DNA from: Planctomycetes bacterium syqfu
GTDB taxonomy: Bacteria > Planctomycetota > Phycisphaerae > Phycisphaerales > Phycisphaeraceae
Length of the DNA: 64,000 nt
Direction of reading: 5' to 3'
Assembly: GCA_020974905.1 (NCBI GenBank)
Contig: CP087563.1
Location: forward strand, 7,068,001-7,132,000
Every line of letters begins with the position of its first letter. The first letter of the stretch is position 1. Shown here in pieces: positions 1 to 9,513 of this stretch. A program made the translations under genes and the position numbers. The notes beneath the pieces are model-generated. The model was not told where the DNA came from, did no database searches, and saw nothing but the letters and a program-made list of their open reading frames with translations.

Positions 1-229
1 TGTCATCAATGACATGAACAATTGTGCCGTTGTCAAGATCATCGTCATGCAGCAGCATACTCGGCAGCTCGCCGTTAAATACGCTTTCGAATTGCCCATG
101 CTTAACGTCCGATAGTTTCAGACGGCTATCTGGCCCCAGATTCGTTGACCCAAGCCAGAGAATATTCAGATTTTGTTTTGACCTGGCATTCATAGACAAA
201 AATCCAACCGGAAGCGCATGACAGTTCAT
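1..229 (-). CDS. Partial protein of unknown function (N-terminal part)
   Basis: A minus-strand frame runs off the left edge without a stop. Two in-frame ATG codons could start it, at 229 and at 193; neither has a clear ribosome binding site. The visible part, up to 76 residues, contains NILWLGSTN and ends in GTIVHVIDD. The last stretch faintly resembles the first strand of a receiver domain, but that is too little to assign a function. A competing minus-strand frame at 126-437 overlaps it and cannot be excluded. The gene is divergent from the CheA gene at 506, so the 230-505 gap would carry both promoters. Confidence 0.35.
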   Translation of the reverse strand, partial: MNCHALPVGFLSMNARSKQNLNILWLGSTNLGPDSRLKLSDVKHGQFESVFNGELPSMLLHDDDLDNGTIVHVIDD

Positions 230-505
230 ACGCGGAAATTGCCGTACCCCTATTTATCTTCATACGTATTCGGCAATGCAGGACGGATACTTGATAATGT
301 GAAGCTGATATATCCAGATTATCACTTTCACCAGGTCCGAAAGTAACGATTGAACCAAGTTTTTCTGAAGTGTCCGACCGATAACGTTTTGATTGGCTGC
401 ATTGGAAAATATTGATCTGTTTTATCGACATATTCATTAAGGATGTACATCGGTAATTCCGATACGTTCTGACGGGGACAGGTCATTTCATAACCGAGGG
501 ACGTT

Positions 506-3376
506 ATGGATTCAAAAACAATTTCCGATCATGTTAATCAGCTGGCTGAATCCGTCATTCTTGCGGACGTAGATGATCCTGCCGGTTTGGCCGAGTTACA
601 TTCGCTGTATGAAACATTGATTCAAAAACTCAATGAACAACAGCCACCTGTGATTCCAATTGCCATTCCGACGCGCTGTATTGAGATGATCGAAGAATTG
701 ATTCTCAACGAATCTCAAACACCACAACAGGATCTTGATGATCTGGGGATGACCGTAGGTGTGATGCAGGCCCTGGCTTGCGCTGAGTTGACCATTGATG
801 AAGCCGAGTTTCCTGACGCCATCCATTGGCAGTCAACGACGCCTGACATTGAAGATGCACTGGTATCATCATCAGACGTAACTCATGAAGATGCTCAGGC
901 CTTAACCGTGGACCTGCCACCCAATGTCGATGAGAGTATTCTTGCGGACTTTCTGTCGCGTCAGCCAGGCGAATTGGAAAAACTCGAATGCCAGATCATG
1001 GAGCTTGAGAAGGACAATGCCAGTAATGCATTGGGAGAGATCAAGCGTATGATTCACACCCTCAAGGGTGAAACCGGATTATTGGGGTTGGCACCCATTT
1101 GTGATCTTTGTCATGCCATTGAAGACGCCATCGCCAATCGTTCCGTCGGTGAATTGATCGAACCGATGTTGAAAATCAAGGATTGGTTGGAACGCATTTT
1201 TGGGGCTTACTCCGGACAGAATGATCCACCCGAACCTGTGCGGAATATGCTTGTGTTACTTGAAGGTTCCGAAGCAGTGACATCTGCTGTTGAACCTGTA
1301 ACTGCTAGGCAGTCATCACAAAGCAATGTACCATCACCTGGAGTTGCTGCTGCTGAACCTGAACACGCAGGTCCGCAGACTTTTGCTGATCCGACACTTG
1401 TTGCTGAATTCATCACCGAATCGCGTGAGCATTTGGATGCAGCAGAAGCCGAGTTACTGGATGTTGAAGAAAATCCAGAAGACGAAGACAAGCTTAATGC
1501 GATCTTCCGGAGTTTCCATACGATCAAGGGGGTTGCCGGTTTTATCGGTTTACCTGACATTCAGTCGTTGGCTCATATCTCAGAAACGGTACTCGATCGC
1601 GCCCGTAAACATACGTTGGTTCTCACAGGGCATCCACTTGATGTGGCCTTTGAAGCAGTCGATGCGATGAAGCGTCTGATCGATCGTTTACAGGATGCCT
1701 TGGAAGCAGGTTCGGTCCCCGCGCCTGACCCTGATTTGCATGTCGTGCTTGATAAACTGCATGCGTTGGCGAATCCGGATCAGAATAAGGTAGTGGAAGC
1801 GACTCAAACCAGGGCCGAGCCTGATACCGCATCCACTCTGCCGGTTGCCAGCGAGCCGGACGATGATGATCTGGTGACTGAAGATCCACAGGATGATCCC
1901 AATGCCAAAATTGGTGAGATTCTTCAGACGCAGGCGCAGATTCCTGCAGAGAAAATCAACCAAGCTTTAGAAATTCAAAACAATCTCCGAAATCAGGTTC
2001 CCAAGATCGGTCAGGTCTTGACGGATATGTGCGGGGTTGAAAAGGATAAAGTCGAAAAAGCACTGCAAACACAGCAGCAAACCAAGACCCGTGCTGCCGA
2101 AGCCACCCAGAGCAAATCTGTGCAGGTCGCAGAGACGGTCAAGGTCGATGCGCCACGATTGGATCGGCTGGTTGATGCCATCGGTGAACTGGTCATTGCC
2201 CAGGCGATGCTCGGACAGGCTGCAATGAAGAGCATGAGTGGTGATGCTGCGGTCGTTGCACGCAATCTCAGTCACCTTGACAAGATCACCCGCGAACTCC
2301 AGGAGATGGCAACGTCCCTGCGCATGATTCCCGTCCGTTCAACCTTCCAGAAGATGGCAAGACTGGCACGCGATGTCGCTCGCAAACTCGACAAGCAGGT
2401 CAACTTTGTCATGGAAGGTGAAGATACCGAACTGGATAAAACCGTCGTTGATCGTATCGGTGACCCATTGGTTCACATGGTGCGTAATGCATTGGATCAC
2501 GGTCTGGAAGCAACTGGTGATGAACGCAAAGCCAATGGTAAAAATCCCGTCGGCACTGTCACGCTCAAAGCCTATCACAAGGGCGGCGGTATCTGCATTG
2601 AGATTCAGGATGACGGCCGCGGACTTGACGAAAAGGTCCTGCTTAACAAGGCAATTGAACGCGGCGTGATCCAGGAAGGTGAACAACTCAGTCAGCAGGA
2701 AATTTTCCATCTGATCTTTGCTCCGGGCTTCTCCACGGCTGCACAGGTGACCGACGTTTCAGGTCGCGGCGTTGGCATGGATGTGGTGAAGCGAAACATT
2801 GAAGCATTGCGGGGCAAGATCGAAATCCAAAGTGAAAAAGGTAAGGGTTCAACTTTTACCATTCGCCTGCCTTTGACACTGGCCATCATCGAAGGCATGG
2901 TCGTGCGACTTTCCACTGAACGCTACATCATCCCGACGTTGTCAATCGTTCGTATGCTCCAGCCCGGTGAAGTCCATCTCAAGAGCATCATGCAAAATGG
3001 TCAGGCACTACTCATCGATGACGAACTGATCCCGCTTACTCGCTTGGATAGACTGTTTGAAGTTCCAGGTGCGGTTCAGGACCCAACGCAGGCGACGGTG
3101 GTGATCGTGGAAAATTCCGAACGCAAGATGGCCATCCTCACAGATGAACTCATCGGTCAGCAACAGATTGTCATCAAGTCGCTTGGCGCGACCATGCGTG
3201 GTTTACCCGGTATTGCAGGTGGGGCGATTATGTCCGACGGACGTGTGGGCCTCGTGGTTGATATCAGTGGCCTGATGACACTGTCGCGAACCACCAGCAA
3301 TGCACCGGGCCCTGAGTTGTCGGTGAATATCGAATCGACCGAACTCGACGACGTCCCCACACAACTTGCTGCATAA
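506..3376 (+). CDS. cheA: CheA-type chemotaxis/signalling histidine kinase with two Hpt domains
   Basis: This 956-residue protein is a CheA-family kinase that would autophosphorylate and pass phosphate to the CheY-like protein encoded next. Two Hpt domains are visible, with phospho-accepting histidines at about residue 184 (IHTLKGE) and 338 (FHTIKGV). Residues 466-527 carry two copies of a KIGEIL...QALEIQ-like unit resembling a degenerate MshEN/GspE N-terminal domain. A dimerisation segment follows (RLDRLVDAIGELV), then an HATPase domain with N box HMVRNALDHGLE near 657 and GRGVGMD near 753, and a CheW-like domain from about 790 to 935. Ordinary CheA has one Hpt and about 650-700 residues, so this is an enlarged form. 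No CheW, CheR, CheB or receptor gene lies nearby, so it may serve motility, type IV pili or another output. Confidence 0.93.
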   Translation: MDSKTISDHVNQLAESVILADVDDPAGLAELHSLYETLIQKLNEQQPPVIPIAIPTRCIEMIEELILNESQTPQQDLDDLGMTVGVMQALACAELTIDEAEFPDAIHWQSTTPDIEDALVSSSDVTHEDAQALTVDLPPNVDESILADFLSRQPGELEKLECQIMELEKDNASNALGEIKRMIHTLKGETGLLGLAPICDLCHAIEDAIANRSVGELIEPMLKIKDWLERIFGAYSGQNDPPEPVRNMLVLLEGSEAVTSAVEPVTARQSSQSNVPSPGVAAAEPEHAGPQTFADPTLVAEFITESREHLDAAEAELLDVEENPEDEDKLNAIFRSFHTIKGVAGFIGLPDIQSLAHISETVLDRARKHTLVLTGHPLDVAFEAVDAMKRLIDRLQDALEAGSVPAPDPDLHVVLDKLHALANPDQNKVVEATQTRAEPDTASTLPVASEPDDDDLVTEDPQDDPNAKIGEILQTQAQIPAEKINQALEIQNNLRNQVPKIGQVLTDMCGVEKDKVEKALQTQQQTKTRAAEATQSKSVQVAETVKVDAPRLDRLVDAIGELVIAQAMLGQAAMKSMSGDAAVVARNLSHLDKITRELQEMATSLRMIPVRSTFQKMARLARDVARKLDKQVNFVMEGEDTELDKTVVDRIGDPLVHMVRNALDHGLEATGDERKANGKNPVGTVTLKAYHKGGGICIEIQDDGRGLDEKVLLNKAIERGVIQEGEQLSQQEIFHLIFAPGFSTAAQVTDVSGRGVGMDVVKRNIEALRGKIEIQSEKGKGSTFTIRLPLTLAIIEGMVVRLSTERYIIPTLSIVRMLQPGEVHLKSIMQNGQALLIDDELIPLTRLDRLFEVPGAVQDPTQATVVIVENSERKMAILTDELIGQQQIVIKSLGATMRGLPGIAGGAIMSDGRVGLVVDISGLMTLSRTTSNAPGPELSVNIESTELDDVPTQLAA

Positions 3377-3474
3377 CTAAACCAAAGTCCAACGGACGTT
3401 AAGTCCCTTGGTAAAAGTGACGATAAACCTACCATCCTTATCGAAGGACGGTAAGCGAAGTAGAGGAGTTAGCA

Positions 3475-3849
3475 ATGAAAATTATGCTTGTGGATGATTC
3501 CAAGACCATGCGCAGTATTCAGAAGGGTATTCTCGCGCAAATGGGTCACACTGATCTGGTTGAAGCATGTGATGGTCAGGATGCCCTGAGCAAGGTTTTT
3601 GCTGAGAAACCCGATCTGATCCTCCTGGACTGGAATATGCCCAATATGGATGGTTTGTCTTTCCTTCAGGCCTATCGCCAGAAAGACAAAGGCACGCCGG
3701 TGATCATGGTGACCACGGAAGCCGAAAAGCACCGCGTGGTCGATGCCCTGAAGGCCGGCGTCAACAATTACGTTGTCAAACCGTTCACCCCAGATGCATT
3801 GAGCAGCAAGATTGCCCAGACTCTGGAAAAGTGCGGTAAAGCAGCCTAA
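3475..3849 (+). CDS. cheY: CheY-like single-domain response regulator
   Basis: A 124-residue stand-alone receiver domain. The acidic pair D7-D8, the phospho-acceptor D52 in LLDWNMPNMDG, the switch threonine in MVTTEAE and the lysine in VVKPF are all present. No output domain follows, so it should act by protein contact, as CheY does. It lies 98 bases after the CheA gene and has its own strong ribosome binding site (GAGGAG about 8 bases before ATG). It is the probable phosphate acceptor of that kinase. A rho-independent terminator follows, so the two genes form one transcription unit. Confidence 0.95.
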   Translation: MKIMLVDDSKTMRSIQKGILAQMGHTDLVEACDGQDALSKVFAEKPDLILLDWNMPNMDGLSFLQAYRQKDKGTPVIMVTTEAEKHRVVDALKAGVNNYVVKPFTPDALSSKIAQTLEKCGKAA

Positions 3850-3878
3850 GTCCGAATAACCAACATTTCAAGATTCAT

Positions 3879-3910
3879 ACCAGGTGGTCAGATACTGATC
3901 CCTGGTTTTT
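3879..3910 (+). terminator. Rho-independent terminator after cheY
   Basis: The arms ACCAGG and CCTGGT enclose further pairing (GGTCAG with CTGATCC, allowing a G-U pair and a bulge). A run of five T follows. It ends the cheA-cheY unit. Confidence 0.75.
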
Positions 3911-4050
3911 CATGCGCACATCGCTAAGCCGCTGTTACGACGGTGTCTTAGGTGGCCATGGGGCGGTGATTCACCTGTGTTGATCATCAGGGAATGCAAG
4001 GTCCCAATGATCGTAGTCCAGCACTGTCCTGGTCACCGCTGCCGACAGAA

Positions 4051-4080
4051 TTGGCACGGCTTAGGCCAACTGCCTATACT
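4051..4080 (+). promoter_or_regulatory. Sigma-70-like promoter of yidC
   Basis: TTGGCA at 4051-4056 and TATACT at 4075-4080 are separated by 18 bases. The predicted start near 4087 gives a leader of about 32 bases before the GTG start of yidC. Assigned by consensus only. Confidence 0.55.
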
Positions 4081-4118
4081 GTGGGGCTAACTCCGATTCT
4101 GATGAAGGTGAATTCACT

Positions 4119-6314
4119 GTGCGTATACTCGTACCAATCATAGCTTTAGTCATCGGTGCTGTTTTCGTTTTGGCCATGCTCAAACCGCCAGCTGCCCAGC
4201 CCAACAAACAGGCCCAAGACACCGAGCAAGTTGACAGCACAAATGCCCCGGCACCGCAGTCGGAGTCTGCTTCTGATGATCAGGCCTCGCTGGTCAGTGA
4301 AGTGAAGAAGACCGTGCAGACCATCACCGACCAACCGGTGGCAGCGTCCGCCGAATACTCGGCCTTGCCGGTGTTGCACGCCGTTCCTGCCCAGACCGCC
4401 GAGCCCAGCACGCTCGGGTCGTTGGACAAGTCGTCAGATGACAAGCTCGAAGTCCAACTCACCGGTTGGGGAGCAGGTCTCTGGAAAATCCAACTCACCA
4501 ACTATGACAAAGATCTGCACAGTGAAGCACATTACATGATTCGTGATGTGGTTGAAGATCCGGACCACGAAGGACGATACTACTTCGCTTTTGCAGCCCG
4601 TCAGATCACCATCAATGGCCAGACCGTCAAGCTGGCCGACAAGCGTTGGCATCTGGACGCACAAACGCCCGGCCGCTACACCTTGGACCTTGCAAACGAA
4701 GATGGCAAGAAACTGGTGACACTCGTTCGCCAATACAAACTTGATGGCTATCAGATCAACTGCGATCAATCCATCATCAATCACACCAACATCCAACTCA
4801 GCGTCGTCTGGAACCAGTACGGCATTGCTGATGTCACCCCCGACAAGGTCTCCTATATGGGGGACCGTCGTGAGTATGCCACCGGCTATTTTGATCCGGA
4901 GTACGACAACCAGCGTCGCTACATCTATGCCAACAAGGGTTTCATTCAACGCAAGAAACTCACGGATATCATCCTCGAAAACAATCAACTCCGTGCTGAA
5001 GGCAAGCCCACCGAGCCCACCATTTACTGGCCAACTCCCAAGTCGCCTGATAATGCCCAGATGGTCTGGACAGCTTCGGTTAACCGTTATTTTGCCTTGG
5101 CCATGTATCGCCCGTTACTCACGCAACCCACCGAAGAAGTCAACGGCAAAGCTCAACCGCTGCTCGGTCCCGATGGCGCATTTGCCAGCATCTCACCGAT
5201 GCTCATCGGCACGCCCAACCCGGATCACAAGGCTTTGGACATGAGCGTGGTGATGCTCAACATGGTTTCCAAGCCGATCACGGTCAAGCCCAATGCGACG
5301 ACCGATTTGAACTTGAAGCTCTACGCTGGCCCGCGTCTGAAGGACGTGCTCACCGAACAGCCTTACGCCAGCCTGTCGTTGTATGAGACGATTCGTTACG
5401 AGTTGGGCTGCACCTGGTTCACCTTCCAGTGGCTTGCTCGTGGCCTGCTCAACTTCCTGCGCTTCCTGCATGGCATTATCTGGGACTGGGGCATCTCCAT
5501 TGTGATCCTGGTGCTCGTCGTGCGTGCACTGCTTCACCCGCTGACCAAAAAGGCACAAATCCAGATGACCAAGATGGGCAAGCAAATGCAGTCCATCCAG
5601 CCTGAGATTCAGAAGCTCAAAGAAAAATATGCCAACGATCAGCAGAAGTTCCAGCAGGAACAGATGAAGCTCTTCCGTGAGAAGAACATCAATCCTGCGA
5701 ACATGCTCGGTTGTGCGCCCATGTTCCTGCAGACACCGATCTGGATTGCGCTGTACGCCATGTTGTACTTTGCCATCGAACTGCGTCATGAGTCCGCGTT
5801 CTACGGCATTTTCCAGGCGATCTCCGGTGGAAGCTGGCATTTCCTGGCGGACCTTTCAGCGCCGGATAACTTCATCATGTTCTCAGGCACCGGTTTTTCG
5901 ATCCCGCTGATCTTCATCAATTTCCACATGACCGGCATTAATATCCTGCCGATCCTCATGGGGGTGATGTTCTTCCTGCAACAGAAATTCACCATGCCGC
6001 CAGCCGCCAACGAACAGGCTGCCCAACAGCAGAAGATGATGAAGTTCATGACGCTGCTTTTCCCGTTTTTCCTGTACTCTGCACCCAGTGGTCTGACGCT
6101 TTACATTCTCAGTTCCACCACCGCAGGGATGATTGACAGCTACTTCGTCCGCAAGCACATCAAGGAACAGGAAGAGTCCGGCGAACTGTTCAAGGCCAAG
6201 CCCCGCAAGGAGGGCGGTTTGCGTGATCGCATGGGGCAATACATGCAGAAGAAGATGGAAGAAGCCCAACGCATGCAGGCCAAGCAGCAGCACAACAAGA
6301 AAAAACGCAAGTAA
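4119..6314 (+). CDS. yidC: Membrane protein insertase YidC
   Basis: This 731-residue protein inserts and folds inner-membrane proteins, alone or with the Sec translocon. It starts at GTG with AAGGTG eight bases upstream. The order is: an N-terminal membrane anchor (about residues 2-20), an Ala/Gln/Ser-rich linker to about 80, a large periplasmic domain to about 430, then the conserved five-helix insertase core. The core begins near WGISIVILVLVVRALLHPLT and has the cytoplasmic coiled-coil hairpin rich in Lys and Gln, with NPANMLGCAPMFLQTPIWIA. The tail is strongly basic, as expected for ribosome contact. Unlike in most bacteria it is not beside rpmH, which lies about 15 kb away at 19.3 kb. Confidence 0.95.
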   Translation: MRILVPIIALVIGAVFVLAMLKPPAAQPNKQAQDTEQVDSTNAPAPQSESASDDQASLVSEVKKTVQTITDQPVAASAEYSALPVLHAVPAQTAEPSTLGSLDKSSDDKLEVQLTGWGAGLWKIQLTNYDKDLHSEAHYMIRDVVEDPDHEGRYYFAFAARQITINGQTVKLADKRWHLDAQTPGRYTLDLANEDGKKLVTLVRQYKLDGYQINCDQSIINHTNIQLSVVWNQYGIADVTPDKVSYMGDRREYATGYFDPEYDNQRRYIYANKGFIQRKKLTDIILENNQLRAEGKPTEPTIYWPTPKSPDNAQMVWTASVNRYFALAMYRPLLTQPTEEVNGKAQPLLGPDGAFASISPMLIGTPNPDHKALDMSVVMLNMVSKPITVKPNATTDLNLKLYAGPRLKDVLTEQPYASLSLYETIRYELGCTWFTFQWLARGLLNFLRFLHGIIWDWGISIVILVLVVRALLHPLTKKAQIQMTKMGKQMQSIQPEIQKLKEKYANDQQKFQQEQMKLFREKNINPANMLGCAPMFLQTPIWIALYAMLYFAIELRHESAFYGIFQAISGGSWHFLADLSAPDNFIMFSGTGFSIPLIFINFHMTGINILPILMGVMFFLQQKFTMPPAANEQAAQQQKMMKFMTLLFPFFLYSAPSGLTLYILSSTTAGMIDSYFVRKHIKEQEESGELFKAKPRKEGGLRDRMGQYMQKKMEEAQRMQAKQQHNKKKRK

Positions 6315-6355
6315 TCCATCCATCTATCTGAAAAATGATGGTATGCACAATAAAG

Positions 6356-6377
6356 CCCGGGGGTTTTAACCCCCGGG
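6356..6377. repeat. GC-rich palindromic element (REP-like)
   Basis: A nearly perfect palindrome with nine G/C pairs around a TTTTAA centre. It lies between the yidC stop and the deaminase-like gene. A homologous element, including the flank ATGCACA-TAAAGCC, lies in the opposite orientation at 54675-54696. There is no T-run, so it is probably a REP-type repeat rather than a terminator. Confidence 0.6.
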
Positions 6378-6411
6378 ACCATAGCCGCGATCGAGTACAG
6401 CGAGCCACATC

Positions 6412-7743
6412 ATGCTCGACAAACTCAAGCAAGCCGAATTACACGTCCACGTCGGTGGTTGCTTGTCCGCACAGGACCTGGCGGACATCGCTGCTGACTT
6501 CTATCGCGAGATTGATTGGCAACCTTTCATCGAAAATTACCAGTGTGTCTTCAGCCAAGTCGCGGACCCTATTGCATGGTTCGATGCTGCCGTTCTCAAC
6601 GAAAATCTCAACCCCCTGGAACAAGGCTACTATGTCACGGACAAAGACAGTGGTGACTTTGCCCGTTTCCAGGCACGCTTTGATTTACTGATCTACATCG
6701 CCCGGCATCTTCGGCAGAAGCTTGGGCATCAGGGACCGATGCTCGATCGCATTTTTGCGCGCCATCGCAATGAAGGTCTGCGGTATGTTGAATACCGCGC
6801 GATGTCCGCCATTGCGGATACCTACGAGAAGTTCAAAGCCTTCCACAGTGAGTATGCAACAGCATGCATGCAGGCCAGTGATCAGCAGATGACGGTGCGT
6901 TACATCGTGTCTCTGCCACGCGACAATGCCGTGCTGTCCTATCGCTGGCTTCGTCAACTGCTTGATGAATTGCCTCAACTCAGAACGGTGATAGTCGGGA
7001 TTGATTTTTGCTTTTGGGAAGAAGGCTATCCGCCTAAATCGATGACAGCGTTTTTTGATCAGTTGCATGCGGACAACGCGATGAATCCTGCCCAGGCGTT
7101 GGATGTGGTGTATCACGTGGGGGAAAGCTTCTTTGATAAATCGCTGGAAAGCGCGATCCGTTGGTGTCATGAAGCCGCGATGCTTGGCGCCAAACGGTTG
7201 GGGCATGCCATTGCCTTGGGCATGGACCCGCAGGTTGCCATCCGTCGGTGTGATGATGCCCATGTATCTGAGCCGGTGAGTGAACGTTTGGATCAGATTG
7301 CTTACGATTTGAAGCACGCCCGCGCGATGCATGCCTTTGGGATTAATGTCGATGTCGATGCGTTGATCGCAGAGCGTAACGATCTGGCAAGGCTGTCACC
7401 TCAAAGCAATCTCCGTCGGAGATATGATGCCAATCGATTGGCCGAGATTCGTCTGCGTCAGCGGTTTTTGCTTGACTGTCTGACTGCTTTGGGCACGGTC
7501 ATCGAAACCTGCCCGACTTCCAATCTGCGGATTGGCGGTGTCCCATCACCTGCGGATCATCCTGTGCATCGCTTTTTGGAAAGCGATGTGAATCTACTCA
7601 TCGCGGCAGATGATCCGGGGATTTTCAATGTCACCCTGGTCGACGAAGTGGACTGGGTCGCCCAACATTCGCAGATGGATCAAACGCAGTTAGCAAAGCG
7701 ATTAGGCGATCCCATGCGATTTGCATTACGCGCTTTGGAATAG
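6412..7743 (+). CDS. Adenosine deaminase-like metal-dependent hydrolase
   Basis: A 443-residue member of the adenosine/AMP deaminase family, expected to hydrolyse a purine-like amine with bound zinc. Family motifs appear in order: the metal-binding HVHVGG near residues 11-16, YHVGESF near 240, KRLGHA near 263, CPTSNLRIGG near 365, and a DDPGIF end motif near 400. The spacing fits the family, but the protein is longer than typical Add (about 330-350) and has extra sequence between the first two motifs. The substrate may therefore not be adenosine. ATG 6412 is chosen because HVHVGG begins right after it; no strong ribosome binding site is seen. Confidence 0.8.
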   Translation: MLDKLKQAELHVHVGGCLSAQDLADIAADFYREIDWQPFIENYQCVFSQVADPIAWFDAAVLNENLNPLEQGYYVTDKDSGDFARFQARFDLLIYIARHLRQKLGHQGPMLDRIFARHRNEGLRYVEYRAMSAIADTYEKFKAFHSEYATACMQASDQQMTVRYIVSLPRDNAVLSYRWLRQLLDELPQLRTVIVGIDFCFWEEGYPPKSMTAFFDQLHADNAMNPAQALDVVYHVGESFFDKSLESAIRWCHEAAMLGAKRLGHAIALGMDPQVAIRRCDDAHVSEPVSERLDQIAYDLKHARAMHAFGINVDVDALIAERNDLARLSPQSNLRRRYDANRLAEIRLRQRFLLDCLTALGTVIETCPTSNLRIGGVPSPADHPVHRFLESDVNLLIAADDPGIFNVTLVDEVDWVAQHSQMDQTQLAKRLGDPMRFALRALE

Positions 7744-7797
7744 TTTGCTTGGGATGTTGGTAGAATGGGGTGTCCCGCTGACCTTGTGAGATTACTG

Positions 7798-8553
7798 ATG
7801 AAAAACCTGACTTCCCGTTATGCCTTGGTTGCGATTTGCCTGTTGAGTCTGACCGGTTCACTTTTTGCTCAATCGACTTCGCGACATGCTGCGTTTGATA
7901 AGTTGCTCAAAGAATATGTCCATGATGGTTTGGTTGCCTATGTGCCGCTGCGTGATGAGGCATTGCCCCAACTCAACAGCTATCTCGATGCGATGGCAAA
8001 ACTCGACATCGCTTCACTTTCACGTGACGAACAGTTGGCAGCGTACATCAACATCTACAACGCCACCATGATCAAAGCGGTGTGTGATCGATATGTGCCG
8101 GGCTACTCACCGGCCAAGGACGATTTTAAGGTTTTCAAAGATCCGCTGGTGCGATTAAAGTCGGGGACGGTTTCACTTAATGACCTTGAAAACAAGATCA
8201 TTCGCCCAAACTTCAAAGACCCTCGGATTCATGTGGCATTGGTCTGCGGTGCCGTTTCCTGTCCGCCATTGATTGATTCAGCCTACACTGCTGACACGTT
8301 GGATCGCACACTTGAAGCGAATCTCAAACGTTGGCTGACCAATGATCCTTCGCGCAACCGGATCAATGCCGACCGTCGCACCGTTTACCTGTCGAAGATT
8401 TTTGAATGGTATGCAGAGGATTTTGGTGGCAGTGACAATATCCTCAAGTATGTCGACCTGCATCACCCCGACCGACTCAAAGGTTATGCGGTGAAGTATC
8501 TGGAATATGACTGGACGTTGAATATCAAGAAAATGGGCATGAAAAAGCAATAA
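7798..8553 (+). CDS. Secreted DUF547-domain protein
   Basis: A 251-residue protein with a signal peptide (MKNLTSRY then a hydrophobic core ending GSLFAQ) and a DUF547 domain. DUF547 features are AYINIYNATMIKAV near residue 85, LVCGAVSCPPL near 150, and FEWYAEDFGG near 205. The molecular function of DUF547 is unknown; a resemblance to papain-like folds has been suggested for the family. ATG 7798 is preferred over an in-frame upstream codon at 7765 because only it places the signal peptide at the N-terminus. It is followed 44 bases later by another secreted protein. Confidence 0.85.
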   Translation: MKNLTSRYALVAICLLSLTGSLFAQSTSRHAAFDKLLKEYVHDGLVAYVPLRDEALPQLNSYLDAMAKLDIASLSRDEQLAAYINIYNATMIKAVCDRYVPGYSPAKDDFKVFKDPLVRLKSGTVSLNDLENKIIRPNFKDPRIHVALVCGAVSCPPLIDSAYTADTLDRTLEANLKRWLTNDPSRNRINADRRTVYLSKIFEWYAEDFGGSDNILKYVDLHHPDRLKGYAVKYLEYDWTLNIKKMGMKKQ

Positions 8554-8597
8554 CCCGACACCGGCATGCGTTAGCTTTTCAACATAGGGAGCTGATC

Positions 8598-9491
8598 ATG
8601 TCCATATACCGACTCCTGCCAGCGATTCTGTTGGCAATACTCGTTAGCCCATCATTTGCACAACAACAGCAGCAACGCCAACGCCGTTTACCCGATGGCG
8701 TGATTTCGCATCGGAATCTGGTGTATGCCACGGTCGATGATGACCGCCCGATGAAGCTGGATTTGTATCAACTGGAAAAAGCGACCGGCAAGGAACCACT
8801 CGTCGTCTGGATTCACGGTGGAGGTTGGCGCAACGGCAGCAAGCTCAACGTCAATCCGCATATGCTCCGACTGGTCACCGAAGGCTATACCGTTGCCAGC
8901 ATCGACTATCGTCTTGGCGGCATCCAGGCGCATCCCAATCATATCCACGATTGCAACGCAGCCATCCGGTGGCTTAAGGCGCATGCCAAGAAGTACGGCT
9001 ACAGCGTCGAAAAAGTCGGTGTCGCAGGTTCCAGCGCTGGCGGACACCTGGCGCTATTGGTCGGTGTTGGCAGTGACGTGCCTGAGTTGCAGGGCAAGGT
9101 GGGGGAGCATCTGGATCAATCTTCACGTGTCGATGCCATCGTCGATTTTTATGGTCCGTCGGACTTGTATGCACTGGGACAAGCCAAAAAGCGCGGGATT
9201 GAAACAGACTTGACCCAGGCGTTTAGCAAGACCGCCAGCCCGGTTCATTTTCTGGATGCCAACGATCCGCCGGTGTTGATTTTCCAAGGCGATGCCGACC
9301 GCACCGTGGTCCCCGAGCAGAGCACATTGCTTGATGCCAGGTACAAGGAACTTGGTTTGGATTCCACCTTGCACATGCTCAAAGGCGCTGGTCACGGTGG
9401 ACGTGCGTTTTCTAGCCCGCGTGTCTACGAACACATCAAGGCATTTCTGGATCAGCATCTGAAAACATCAAGTCAGTCGGAAATCAATTGA
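8598..9491 (+). CDS. Secreted alpha/beta-hydrolase (BD-FAE/esterase-lipase type)
   Basis: A 297-residue carboxylester hydrolase with a signal peptide (cleavage near PSFAQ), so periplasmic or extracellular. The oxyanion-hole motif HGGGW is near residue 74, the nucleophile elbow GSSAGG near 144, the acid in QGDADRTVV near 232 and the histidine in GAGHGG near 260. This is a complete triad. The Gln-rich stretch after the signal peptide is likely disordered. AGGGAG seven bases before the ATG supports the start. Such enzymes often remove acyl groups from plant or algal polysaccharides. The substrate here is unknown. Confidence 0.87.
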   Translation: MSIYRLLPAILLAILVSPSFAQQQQQRQRRLPDGVISHRNLVYATVDDDRPMKLDLYQLEKATGKEPLVVWIHGGGWRNGSKLNVNPHMLRLVTEGYTVASIDYRLGGIQAHPNHIHDCNAAIRWLKAHAKKYGYSVEKVGVAGSSAGGHLALLVGVGSDVPELQGKVGEHLDQSSRVDAIVDFYGPSDLYALGQAKKRGIETDLTQAFSKTASPVHFLDANDPPVLIFQGDADRTVVPEQSTLLDARYKELGLDSTLHMLKGAGHGGRAFSSPRVYEHIKAFLDQHLKTSSQSEIN

Positions 9492-9513
9492 AGGTCGTGA
9501 TTGAGCGTTGCGA

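Noticed and set aside
126-437. Minus-strand frame of 103 codons
   Set aside because: It overlaps the more plausible partial frame at the left edge, has no ribosome binding site and resembles no protein I know. It cannot be fully excluded.
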